A DNA stretch of 64,000 bases from Apoda limacodes. Its lineage: Eukaryota; Arthropoda; Insecta; Lepidoptera; Limacodidae. Within the stretch, counting starts at the first letter, position 1, and each line of letters begins with the position of its first letter. The DNA lies in assembly GCA_946406115.1 (NCBI GenBank), contig OX291549.1, forward strand, positions 24,637,901 to 24,701,900. The letters are read 5' to 3'. The position numbers and the translations under genes are program-made. Under the pieces are notes generated by a model. It saw nothing but the letters and a program-made list of their open reading frames with translations, had not been told where the DNA came from and did no database searches. Positions 9,180-19,350 of this stretch are shown in pieces.

Positions 9180-10489
9180 TGTCATTCTTACATAATCATT
9201 CATGTGAATGTATAAAATCGGAATTGGATTTATTTGCTTTACCAACAACTCAGACAAGTATTGAAAATGGACAATGGATACACTACAAACCTATATCATC
9301 CCTTACAGACGATGGACCAATTGAATTTCAAATTCCTGGTACGGGGGATGATTATATCGATTTGTCTCATACATTACTACATTTAAAAGTTAAAATTCGA
9401 AACCAAGATGGTACCAACTTAGCTGCTGCTACAGTAGTAGCCCCAACTAATAACTGGTTACACTCACTGTTCAATCAACTCGATGTGTATTTAAATCAAA
9501 AACTAGTATCTCCACCAAACAACACTTATGCTTATAGGGCATTTATAGAAACTTTATTAAACTATGGTCCAGCAGCTAAACAATCTCATCTGACTTGTGG
9601 ACTATGGTATGAAGACACAGCTGGAAAAATGAATTCACTAGATGATTCTAATGATGGATTTAAAAAAAGGAATCAATTTGTACGTGAGAGTAAAGAGGTA
9701 GAAATGGTAGGACATTTGCATGGGGATTTGTTTAATCAAGAAAAGTTTCTGATAAATGGTGTTGAAATTAGTCTTAAACTAGTACGATCAAGAGAAAGTT
9801 TTAATCTTATGGCTGGTGCAGATGCTAAACTGAAAGTTACTTTTACTGACGCTACACTTATAGTTTGTAGAGCAAAAATTAGTCCAAGTGTATTATTAGC
9901 ACATCAAAAAGTTTTAAGTGCAACGACCGCTAAGTATCCTATAACCAGAGCTGAAGTCAAAGTGCTCACAATACCTTCAGGAGTTCAGGGAAAAACGCTT
10001 GATAACATATTTATTGGTCAAGTTCCAAAAAGGTGTATAATAGGTTTTGTAAACAATGCTGCTTTTAATGGAAGTTTTAACAGAAACCCTTTTAACTTTG
10101 AAAACTATGGAATAAATACATTTAGTTTGTATATAGATGGCCAACAAATACCATCAAAAGCTTTACAACCAATGTTTCACAACAATATATTTACCACAGC
10201 TTACCATACACTATTTTCCGGGTCAGGTATTCACTTTTTGAATGATGGTAATGCTATTTCTAGGGAACAATATGCAAATGGATATTGTTTGATGGCATTT
10301 GATTTAACTCCAGACTTATCAGCTAGTTCTACGTCTCATTGGAATCTTATTAGACATGGAAGCGTAAGACTTGAAGTTCGTTTTGAAGCAGCACTCATAC
10401 AAACAATAAACTGTATAGTGTATGCTGAATTTGATAATGTTATTGAAATAGATAAAAATCGTAATGTTTCAGTAGATTACAGTAGCTAA
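9179..10489 (+). CDS. Major capsid protein candidate (F54H12.2-like, double jelly-roll type)
   Basis: A 436-residue protein starting in the stop codon of the upstream gene. It opens with HNHSCECIKSELDLFALPTT and continues with SIENGQWIHYKPISSLTDDG, matching from memory the animal family annotated 'uncharacterized protein F54H12.2-like', which is linked to Polinton capsids. Other marks are NNWLHSLFNQLDVYLNQKLV, YRAFIETLLNYG, a beta-rich middle and a C-terminus NCIVYAEFDNVIEI. Length and place next to penton-like and protease genes fit a major capsid protein that forms the icosahedral shell. The frame is intact. I cannot test the fold here. Confidence 0.75.
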   Translation: MSFLHNHSCECIKSELDLFALPTTQTSIENGQWIHYKPISSLTDDGPIEFQIPGTGDDYIDLSHTLLHLKVKIRNQDGTNLAAATVVAPTNNWLHSLFNQLDVYLNQKLVSPPNNTYAYRAFIETLLNYGPAAKQSHLTCGLWYEDTAGKMNSLDDSNDGFKKRNQFVRESKEVEMVGHLHGDLFNQEKFLINGVEISLKLVRSRESFNLMAGADAKLKVTFTDATLIVCRAKISPSVLLAHQKVLSATTAKYPITRAEVKVLTIPSGVQGKTLDNIFIGQVPKRCIIGFVNNAAFNGSFNRNPFNFENYGINTFSLYIDGQQIPSKALQPMFHNNIFTTAYHTLFSGSGIHFLNDGNAISREQYANGYCLMAFDLTPDLSASSTSHWNLIRHGSVRLEVRFEAALIQTINCIVYAEFDNVIEIDKNRNVSVDYSS

Positions 10490-10558
10490 AATATAATAAT
10501 TAGAACTCAATGAAAGGACTTATTATACTTTTGACATTCATAATATCAACATTTTGAA

Positions 10559-10974
10559 ATGAATACTTTAGATATTCAAAAATGTTTAAAGATAATTTCT
10601 CCGAAAATTAAACTAAATGTATTTGCTGCAAACCAGTACTCATGCACCTACCTGCTTTTCTCATTAGTAATTTAGATGTTGACAATCAACCTGGATCGCA
10701 TTGGGTGGGAATACATATTAATAAAAATGGATTAGGTGAATACTTTGATTCTTATGGTCGTAAACCTAGTAGACATCATTTATATTTCTTAAATAAGAAT
10801 ACTAAGATATGGAGTTACAATAATAAAAGAGTTCAAAATGACTTTACAACTGTTTGTGGGGAATATTGTCTTGTTTATTTGTATTTTAAGTTTCATGGTA
10901 AATCAATGATTGATTTTGTAAACCACTTTAGTAATAACACTCTATGTAATGATATTTTATTATATGATATCTAG
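10559..10974 (+). pseudogene. Adenain-type cysteine protease, frame broken near its N-terminus
   Basis: Maturation protease of Polinton/adenovirus-like capsids. The core frame 10642-10974 carries the expected residues in order: His in PGSHWVGIH, Asp in YFDSYG, Gln in RVQND and the nucleophile Cys in TVCGEYC. The family N-terminus is encoded in a different frame starting at ATG 10559 (MNTLDIQKCLK) and runs out at a stop after the core has begun. The two parts are offset by two bases, and the join region around 10630-10645 also seems shorter than in relatives, so a small deletion is likely. Using the ATG at 10642 alone would drop the N-terminal helix. The 3' end overlaps the convergent TIR gene by 15 bp. 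Confidence 0.8.
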
Positions 10975-11505
10975 TTCATATATATATAATAGTTCATCTA
11001 CTGGTACTTTTTTCAATTTTATGAGGTCATACACCTCAATTTTTATCAAATGTGTAGCATGAGCCCCATCATCATTATTAGTAGACAAGTATGTGACACC
11101 AGGGATACCATCTTTTGAAGATCTCGCCACTGTAGAGCTGAGTTTCTTTTTCTTCTGATTGGTCCCCTCAAAGAATGAGTCGATACTATTTCGACGAGAC
11201 CGTTTGAGCTTTGTTGTTTCTAAGGCCTTCTCAGTTGATTGCTCATCATCCGATGTAGCGTAGTAGTAATGCTTGAACGTGTTTTCTTCCATTTCGTTAA
11301 ATGTTGAATTCTGTAATAAAATAAGCCTATGCTTTAAAAACATATTTGTATAATAATTTGAATCAAAAATTTGCCTAAAGTGAAAACCTAAACAAAATTG
11401 ATTTAAGTAATAGACATTCAAACAAACACATAGTTTTGAGGGTCTGTAATATATATAATAAATATAGATAAAGAATTATAAAGCAAAAAAACACATACCT
11501 CCATA
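10960..11505 (-). CDS. TIR gene, right copy, spliced; shorter and different C-terminus
   Basis: Mirror copy of the left TIR gene: first exon 11500-11505, intron 11311-11499, second exon 10960-11310. The shared part ends in PVDE at the inner TIR edge (10992); the frame then continues into unique DNA for about 10 residues (LLYIYELDII) and stops. The product is about 118 residues against 155 for the left copy, so the right copy lacks the left copy's C-terminal 40 or so residues. One difference next to the internal ATG changes Val to Glu. The gene ends tail to tail with the protease. Confidence 0.5.
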
Positions 11506-11649
11506 GCTTTTTTTGAAGTAAATAGAACCAGCCTCAGTATCACACAGGATGAATTCAATCACTTGATGATAAATTGTAACTCGAATACTCTCGACTATCC
11601 TATATATATACGATTTATCTTACAAGTACAAATATAATTAAAAAGGTAT
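10992..11649 (-). repeat. Right terminal inverted repeat of the Polinton-type element
   Basis: This is the inverted copy of 1-658. The outer end is set at 11649 only because the left copy begins at the window edge. The true TIR may run some bases further into 11650 onwards, which cannot be tested here. Confidence 0.95.
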
Positions 11650-11804
11650 TAGGAATGTCACCACAAACATCATTATCGCACTCACGACATTGTAATTAAA
11701 TAAGAATAACTAATGAACGGAAAAATACGATAGACCCATTACGATAATGATATAAATACTTAACAAAACTACACAGAACCTACAGTGATGTCACGTGGTA
11801 GTTC

Positions 11805-12082
11805 TGGTCAAGCGTGAGTCGACGTATCCCAGACACAGGGGGTGGTTTTGAGAGTGGTCAAGCGCGAGTCGCCACACCCCAGACACAGGGGTGGTTTTGA
11901 GAGTGGTCAAGCGCGAGTCGTGCGGGGGGCAGAAAAGTTTTTAGGCGAGGGGTTGAAGTTGGAGGGTAGTGCGCCAGAACCAACGATGTTTTGAGAGTGG
12001 TCAACCGCGAGTCACGCGGGGGCAGAAAAGTTTTTAGGCGAGGGGTTGGGGTTGGAGGGTAGTGTGCCAGAACCAACGATGT
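11805..12082. repeat. GC-rich short tandem array
   Basis: Copies of TGGTCAAGCGCGAGTC recur at 11805, 11855, 11904 and 11998, so the unit is about 50 bp twice and then about 94 bp twice; the longer unit contains GCAGAAAAGTTTTTAGGCGA. The GC content is far above the surrounding DNA. It lies 155 bp from the right Polinton TIR. The open frames across it are repeat artefacts. Confidence 0.8.
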
Positions 12083-13380
12083 TAATATTTAGATGAAAAT
12101 AGTTAGCGTGTTGAGTATTGTTGACTGCGATAGAGATACCAAAGTGATGGTTCTATGGGTAAAAAAGAGAAAGACTGTCTAAAACTTTACCTGGCTAGGG
12201 TCATTAAGTCCTTAGGCTATGCCTAAAATAAGCATTACAGGTTAAAAGCACACCTTTGCCCCTACACGTAGGTATCTATACCGTTACGATAAGTAGTGTG
12301 GTTAGGGCGCGAATTACGAGTAAACTTATGAAATACGATAGCTTATAACTCAGCAACCGGGTTACATAGGATAAAGATAAATATATCACTAGATACCTCT
12401 CATAGGCATCTATCAATAATAAATAGGTTTCATACAGGTCACTTTAAGCCCTGAAGTACAGGAGCACAAGGAAAATCCTGAAAACTTGTATCACACTTTT
12501 TTTCATGATTTAACATACTGACAGACACCAAAAATACGGAAAAGTATGTCCAAATTTTAGGTCTATTTTTTGACATATAGCACAAAGTCTGTAGTCATCT
12601 AGTATAAGCAGAAAGCCCTGAGAGCTAGAATTCTAGCTATTTTCCCACTACGGTCTAACCGCAGACGATGGAACATACCACTATACGTCGTTGGAACCGC
12701 CTCCGAAAGCTCTATCTTAGGACACCTAAATCGTCATTATAGCTCCTACCGTTTGGCTATAAAACCTAAAAATGTAAAACAACGTTATTTTATAGTCAAG
12801 CCGCAAATCGTGTGACTGTGATGGCAATAGGCGATAGAGACCCCAACTGTATAGCTAGGTAGATATACCTACACTTTTGATATATGTCTATATCGACTAC
12901 TATATGCTGTCTTTCACTAAGTTTTCGTGTGGGCTAGATTTTCAGTCACCACAGTAAGTACAATAAGTTAAGTACTAAATCTAGAAGGTTCTATGGAACA
13001 ACCTCTCCCTCTGATGGGGTTTTTTATTTTTATTATAAATATAGAACAAAATTTGTATTTGTATTCAGTCAATCAAGAAGCTTCAAAAAGTATCCATCAG
13101 ATATTAATATATAATGTTTAAAGTGAAATATGTAAATATGTGTTAGAATTAAGTTAGAAGCATAAGTTAAAAAATAAAATCGGTATGTTGTGTGCATATA
13201 CGCGTTTTTAATATCTCAAGCGCCTAAGAAGAAACTCCTTGTCACGGGCAAAACCTTGTGCCACAGATTTCGAAGGGTCTGTCCGCACAATTTGGTCAAC
13301 TTCGAGCCGAATTTTGGAAGAACCAGCAATTTCGTTTGCTGAAGAAGTCTGATCCATTGCAACCGAAAGAGCCAAGAAAG
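12083..13380. other. No gene seen; possible 5' end of the BEL-like relic
   Basis: Mixed sequence without convincing coding potential. The last few hundred bases could include an LTR and leader of the BEL/Pao relic that follows, but no second LTR copy was found downstream, so no boundary is given. Confidence 0.3.
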
Positions 13381-15553
13381 ATGTCAGTTACAAGAAGCTG
13401 TAAAGGCGCAGCCGAGACGCCTGATGACGCGTCAGCCACACAATCCACCACGACTGGAGGGACGACCACGCATACATGGTCACCAGGGCCAACCACGGCG
13501 GCAACGGAGTCCACCACCGCCACCACGAGACCGATGCAAGAAGTCACTACTATGGAACAGGAAAAGACGTTCGAACGGCCCCCCTCCGCCACTCGCCCGC
13601 CGTCAATATCACGAAGTATCGCTGGGTCGAGAAGTATTGGGCACTCAAGAAGGTCAAATAAGAGAGTGCTACAATTGGAAGCTAAAGAAGAAATAGCACG
13701 ACTACGGCTAGAAGAAGTACGTGCACAGGCCGAATGGGCAAAGGCACGCCTCGCCAGACTGGCTGAGGAGTCAGATTCTGAAGACGAAAACGTCAACAGA
13801 GAACTAAGGGTAAGAGAGTGGATCGAAGAGCAGCAGGGACCACCTGCATTATTAGCAATCGCCGAAAATCCCCACAAGGGGGGCGCCACAGTCGCACGAA
13901 AAAAATTCGAAATTTGACCGACGTCGAACAAAACCGGCAGGAAAATGTCGAGGATAAATCCATACGGAAAACGGAAGGAAGTTCGACCGTCGATGTAGCT
14001 ATGCTAGCCAATGCATTAGCGCAAACCGTGCGACAGAACAATACAACTAGCGCCGCCCCTCGATACGTTCAGGAACTACCAACGTTCTCGGGAAACACAA
14101 GCGAATGGTTGAATTATCGATCGTCTTACCAGAGTACAGCGAAATATTTCTCTAAAGTAGAGAATGTAGCTAGGCTACGAAGAAGCCTACAGTTGACGGC
14201 AAAAGAAACTGTGTCCAGCTTGCTGTTGGTCGATCCCGACCCGGAAATTATTGTCTCAATGCTGGAACGCAGATGTGGGAGACCCGAAATAATAATTATT
14301 TCAGAAATGGATAAGTTAAGAAATCTACATAAGTTGAACGAGTCACCTCGAGAATTATGTATTTTTGCGTGTAAAATAAACAACACAGTGGCGACAGCTG
14401 AGGCCTTGAACAAACGTGAGTACCTTTACAACCCAGAGATGGCGCGAGTAGTATGTGATAAGCTTACTCCCATATTGAGATCGAAATGGTTCGGCTACAA
14501 AGCTGGACTGTCAGATGACGTACCAGAACTCAAGAAAATAGCCGACTTTCTCAACTTGGAAGCAGACAAGTGCGGAAGCTACGCGTTGCCAGAAGCGAGC
14601 GTACTACGGAACCAAAAAAGTTTTCGAGACCGAACGAAAAATTGTACCATAGTGAAGTTGAGCAAAGTTACGATAGACGACTCGACGGAGATATTTACGT
14701 CGCTGAAGAAAGAAAAAAGGGGCCTACTACGTGCAAAGGCAACCACGAAATGACGAGATGTCCCGCTTTTTTAAAGAAAAGTATACCCGAGCGGTGGGAA
14801 TATCTAAAAACGATACAAGCTTGCTTTCTATGCTTAAGAGGTTCGCATCGAAGAGACAACTGCCGTTCCAAACCATGTGGAGTCAATGGCTGCTAGCTGT
14901 CTCACCACAGATTGCTACACGAAACAAGGGAAAGACGCGAGAACAAGGGGAAGATCAAACGCAGTGACATCGAAGGCTGTAAACATCTCAGTGGGATAGC
15001 CGATCAGCTGACTTATGAACAAGCCGTTCCCACTATACTACTCGGTCAAGACAACTGGGAACTTATCGTCACAAGGAAGTGGAAACGAGGCCAACCGGAT
15101 CAGCCCGTGGCTTCGAAGACGAAACTAGGATGGGTTTTGCATGGCAAAACTGAAGGCAGAACACAACCAATACACGACTGTGTTTACATCGGGTATTGTC
15201 AAACGGACGACGCATTACCTATTCGCACCTCACAAGAAACGAACATTTCTTTGACACAGCCCGGCGGGTGGTTAAACGTCGAGCCTACAAAGAAAGCACA
15301 CACCAGAGAGGCGAACCAGGGTTGCAGAAAAGAAAACAAAACTCTTCTAGAAACATCTCGAAAAAGAATGAAAGAAAAAGAACTTCTTAAGTGCCGATTT
15401 TTAATACAAAAGGTTTATCGCGAATGCCTAGACAAAAGTAATGAGCAAAGTCATTGTCCCAATGAAGTGATTAATGAAGTGAAAAAGTATAATTCTCGTG
15501 TTTTTAAGAACTCTAAGTACAATAGGGACACTAAGTGTTATAGTTTAAGGTGA
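13381..15553 (+). pseudogene. BEL/Pao-type retrotransposon relic: gag and part of protease
   Basis: The gag starts at ATG 13381 and is Thr/Pro-rich and then charged and helical (EEIARLRLEEVRAQAEWAKA). A shift near 13905 moves the frame to 13818-14753, which holds the DUF1759-type gag core (LPTFSGNTSEWLNYRSSY, then VDPDPEIIVSMLERRCGRP). A second shift near 14570-14640 leads to a Cys/His knuckle region (CFLCLRGSHRRDNC). The frame ending at 15553 keeps the end of the protease domain (AVPTILLGQDNW, KTKLGWVLHGK). Reverse transcriptase, RNase H and integrase are absent, so this is an internally deleted, frameshifted copy. Confidence 0.8.
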
Positions 15554-16104
15554 ACTTGTGTATAAATATTTGATATGTGTTTTATATTCAAAGTTCAAAT
15601 TGTAAAGGTCAATTTCAATTTGCTATATAATTTTTAAAGTATTGATTTAAAGTAACAGTTCTTGCGACCAATCTTAAAGTACTTGGCTAAACATGATTGA
15701 GTTTAGAGGTAATGGGTACAAGTTCGTTGTCGAACAGATTTAGTTATTTGATCCGCAAGCTCAAGTGAAACTTAGGTATTTATCTCGAATTAGGTATATT
15801 TTATCTGTCTTACCTACCTACTGTATAAGTGTTTTGCTTTGCAATCAGTAAAAGTGCCTGGCTAATATTCTCCTTTTAAGTAAATTGTCAGAGAGATGAG
15901 AGGGTAATAAATGTCAAGGGGAATTTAGAGGTAATGGGTGCATGGTGATCTTTGATCACAAAATCGATTGCAAACCTCATGGGAAGTATAAAAGTAGGTA
16001 GGCAAAGTTTTAGAATAGTATCGAGTGTAAAAACCTAATAATAAAAGTCAATGACTTAAATAAAAATGTATCAGCTGAATCGCAGCTAGGGTGAAAATTC
16101 TAAA
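15554..16104. other. Non-coding 3' part of the BEL-like relic
   Basis: No open frame. A stretch reading TTTAGAGGTAATGGGT occurs twice (near 15703 and 15926); the second follows AAGGGGAA and resembles a polypurine tract before a 3' LTR. No LTR could be delimited. Confidence 0.35.
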
Positions 16105-16650
16105 TTTTTTTTTTTTTTTTTTTTTTATACCACTAAGGTGGCAAACAAGCTTACGGCCCGCCTGATGGTAAGCGGTCACCGTAGCCTATGGACGCTTGCA
16201 ACACCAGGGGTATCACTTGCGCGTTGCCGACCCTTCAGAAATCCAATAACTTCTTTCTTGAAGAACTCCATACTGTAGTCCTTGCAGAAAACCTTGGCAG
16301 GGAGCTCATTCCACAACTTAAGCGTTCGCGGGAGGAAGTTTCTCTGAAATCGCACTGTACGCGACCATTTAGGTTCTAAAGTGTGAGAATGAATTCCCTG
16401 CCGATGGCGAGCGGTGCGATGGTAGAAAGTAGCCGTGGGCATCATTTCGAACAATTCCTCAGAACACAACCCATTGTACAAGCGGTAGAACACACACAGT
16501 GAGGCAAAGTCTCTCCTCAGACTTAAGGGCTCGATACCGCAAGTGAGTTTGGGATCGTCGACAATTCTCACAGCCCGTCGTTGAACCGAGTCAAAAGGGT
16601 CAAGCTGGTATCCGGGTGCACCTGCCCAGAGATGGCAGCAGTACTCCATA
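16105..16650 (-). mobile_element. 5'-truncated LINE (Jockey/CR1-like) 3' end
   Basis: On the minus strand 16176-16649 encodes the C-terminal end of a non-LTR retrotransposon ORF2 (EYCCHLWAGAPGY, VQRRAVRIVDDP, RNFLPRTLKLWNELP). The 3' side ends in a short UTR and a poly(A), seen as a T run at 16105-16126. The piece interrupts the 3' part of the BEL-like relic. A shorter copy of the same 3' end lies at 48430-48560. Confidence 0.8.
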
Positions 16651-17449
16651 TGTCGCAGTCACTGCGGCAGAACGTAAAAGTTAAGCACAATATTTGTAAA
16701 AAGTGCCACATTTGTAAATCAAATATGTGACGCACGGTTGTATTGTAACTACATCGTATAAGTTTTTATATGTGTAAACACTAACTTATAAATAATTTGT
16801 AGAAATGTAAAAATACAATGACGCAAAGGAAAGTCATTAGTAAAAAGTCTAACTTTGTAATGTAGACTTTAAGTGAAAAATATTGTTTGTAAAATGTTAT
16901 GTATATTTATTTACCTACCGTGTAAAAATAAAGAGTTTCTCCCGGTGTTGATTACTCCCCTATGTGTATAGGTAGGTAGGTAAATGAGGGTATATGGGTA
17001 ACTTGGGAAAATTTAAAATAGGTTTTTATTAAGTTGTAGGTTATGAACCTACTGGGCCTTCGTAAAGCCAATAAGTTGAATGTATAAGTATTGAGTGTAC
17101 TTGTTAAAATTAACGTAAAGTAAAAGTCATCGAACAGGTAACGTACGGTGTCCTTAATTTGTCGCAGTATGTTGCACACCCTGCGACGGGTTACTATTCG
17201 TTTTTTAAGATTTAATTATTGTCATGTTTATTTAAGGAGCTTTCTTTGTTTTGATATTGATCAAAGATAAAGCTGCGAAACACCAGGCTGATTAAACAAT
17301 TACTTACTGTTAGTTTCTTACTGTTACTTACTACAAATTAGTGGAGCCTAATTATTTTCTTCACAAAGTTTTTCTTGTTATTTCTAGAAGATTACTTATC
17401 ACATGTAGATTGACGCAAATTTTAAATAGAAACTCTATATTCCGAAGAA
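16651..17449. other. No gene seen
   Basis: AT-rich with frequent GTAGGTAGGT-type motifs. It may contain what is left of the 3' LTR of the BEL-like relic; I found no duplicate upstream. Confidence 0.3.
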
Positions 17450-17740
17450 CTCAGGTTACCGACGTAGCTCAATCAGTTAGCAAGCTGAACTGGCAATGGG
17501 CAGGCCAAATCGCTTTTCAAACCGATAACCGATGGGGAAGAAATGTTCTCGAGTGACGATCACGGATGGCAGCGTGGGTCGGCTTCCTACCCGGTGGACA
17601 GACGATCTGTGTCAGTGCCGCAGGAAGCGAATGGGCGCGAGCGGCTAAGGACTGGCCGTTGTGGAGACATATGGGGGAGGCCTACGCTTAGCAGTGAACG
17701 TCTATCGGCTGAAACGAACGAACGAACGAATAGCTAAAGG
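17450..17740 (+). mobile_element. RTE-type LINE 3' end fragment
   Basis: Broken frames read LNWQWAGQIAF, DNRWGRNVLEW and RRWTDD-like segments, then a GEAYA-like end, as in the C-terminus of lepidopteran RTE-type reverse transcriptases. It ends in a GAACGAACGAACGAA microsatellite (about 17717-17731), the short tandem tail expected of RTE elements. A related piece is at 24960-25130. Confidence 0.6.
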
Positions 17741-17856
17741 TTTTTGTTTTTAGATGATTAAGACGCACGAAGATTTTTAGTGTTCCTTATTCTTCTAAGA
17801 ATTAAAATTTGTTTATTATGTGTTAGAAGCTTTCGTGATTATTTTGATTTTTTTCT

Positions 17857-18400
17857 TTAAATTTTATTACCAATTATAAGTCTTCTATGAAAGCCTCGAG
17901 ACTCGAGAAGACTCGAGCATTTGGCCTCGAGAATTCCCTTTCGAGAAAACGAAAAAAAGTGCTGAAAATCATCAGCATTAAGATGGTAGGGTGAAGAAAT
18001 AACAGAAGAGATGGAATTAATAAATATAGAAAATAAAAGAGGAGATAGAACCTCGAGGTACGCCAGCTGATAAGTCACATTAATCTGAAAATTATTGACC
18101 GTTTCGTATATATTGCGAGTGTCCTCGAAGAGAAGAATCGGAATAATTAATGGCAGAATTAGATACGTTGAGAGAAGCAAGTGTGCCTTGCCTGTTTAAA
18201 TGTCATAGTTTACAGAATTAAAGGCACTACTAAAATCTTAAATAACAAGAATTGTAAGTTGTTTATTCTCCATTGCAAGGCGATTATCATCCGTGACTTT
18301 AAGCAAAGCTGTCACTGTGCTATGTCCTTTGCGAAAACCAGAAGACAAATAAATAAATTATTTGTATTGAGATAAATGGTCAAGTGGTCATTGAAATTCC
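17857..18400 (-). pseudogene. Jockey/I-like reverse transcriptase relic
   Basis: Read on the minus strand from 18400 to 17857, fragments of RT motifs appear in order: SSGFRKGHSTVTALLK, DFSSAFNSVNYD, then LSPLLFSIFINSISSV and YHLNADDFQ, the last a decayed YADD box. Several stops and shifts separate them. Confidence 0.65.
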
Positions 18401-19145
18401 GTGGAAGATTTGGGTAAAGGGATGACATGCACCTTTCTCCTTATGGTGGGAAAGATGCCTCTAATTTTAGCGAGTAATTAAATATGAATAAGTATTGGCA
18501 AAAGCTCAGTGATAATAAGAGATAGCATACAGAGGCTTAGTTCATCATGAACAGCGGCTTAGAAGCTAAAAAAAGAAAATTTTTCTTAACAACACCTTCC
18601 GATATGGGCTGTAGAAAGGCTTCGCAGTGTGGTAGTGGTAAATCCGCTAAGTAGTTAAAGGTTTGATTTTTAGTGGTCTCCGACAAAGATACTGGGGTAG
18701 ATGAAAACTGCCTGTTAAGTGAATATTACAATTGGCAGTATTAGGAGTTTCCCGATACCAATTGATTTTAAAAATTTCCGAAGCTGTGAATAATTTAAAT
18801 CTTGAATAGAATTAGGTATGTGTTGTATTTTAGCGTCCCGACACATCCTGTTGCAGCGATTGCGTAGAGATTTATACCGAACAAAGTTTTGATCAGCTGG
18901 TGACAGCTTCTATCTCCGTTTAGCCTTATCACGCACAGCAATCATATCCTTGATGGTTGTGCGTGCGGTGGATTGCAGGATTGTGCTTAAGTCTTATCTG
19001 TTTAAGTGATGCGTGTGTTCCATTTACGAACAATATAGCAGAATTAAAAAGGTCAATTTTTGTATCAATATTTGTGCTTTCTAGTAAAAAATAAAGAAAA
19101 CATGTCGATTTTTTTTTAAACCTATATATTTTTATAACAACCCAT
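18401..19145. other. No gene seen; probably more of the decayed LINE
   Basis: No open frame of use. Continuity with the RT relic suggests upstream ORF2 sequence on the minus strand, but no motif is readable. Confidence 0.3.
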
Positions 19146-19149
19146 TTAT

Positions 19150-19350
19150 ATATATTGTATTTTTATATGATGCATAAAAGATTAACTGCTGAGTTTATTG
19201 CCGGTTCTTCTCGGTAGTAAAGCATTACAAACCTTCCAATCTTTGTAAAGCTCCCCGTGCAAAGAAGAATGAAGAAGAGGAAAGACTTTAATTGATTTTG
19301 AAAAAATATATTTTGGAAGTGAATAAAAAAAAAAAAAAAAAAAAAAAATC
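19150..19350 (+). mobile_element. LINE 3' UTR fragment with poly(A)
   Basis: The text TATTTTTATATGATGCATAA followed by GATTAACTGCTGAGTTTATT and TTCTTCTCGGTAGTAAAGC is nearly the same as the 3' UTR of the LINE at 35434-36026. It ends in a run of about 20 A at 19329. Confidence 0.6.

Larger units (their letters stand above)
1..11649. mobile_element. Maverick/Polinton-type (adintovirus-like) integrated element, degenerate
   Basis: The block is bounded by 658-bp inverted repeats and encodes the hallmark set of Polintons: protein-primed family B DNA polymerase, FtsK/HerA packaging ATPase, rve integrase with chromodomain, major capsid and penton-like candidates, and an adenain-type cysteine protease. 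It is short for the group, since animal Polintons are usually 15-20 kb. All core genes are on the plus strand; only the right-hand TIR gene copy is on the minus strand. Two stops in the polymerase, one in the pVI-like gene and a frame break in the protease argue that this copy cannot act alone, while the other frames are open, suggesting fairly recent insertion. The left TIR begins at base 1, so the true end and the target duplication (typically 6 bp in Polintons) cannot be seen. Confidence 0.92.

Noticed and set aside
11858..12076. Open frame over the tandem array
   Set aside because: It repeats with the array units and is explained by the GC-rich repeat.
13296..13931. Long minus-strand open frame opposite the BEL gag
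   Set aside because: It is the shadow of the gag reading frame, with biased Ser/Val composition and no motifs.
13050..17330. LTR pair flanking the first BEL-like relic
   Set aside because: No matching direct repeats could be found by eye on the two sides, so no LTR is annotated.
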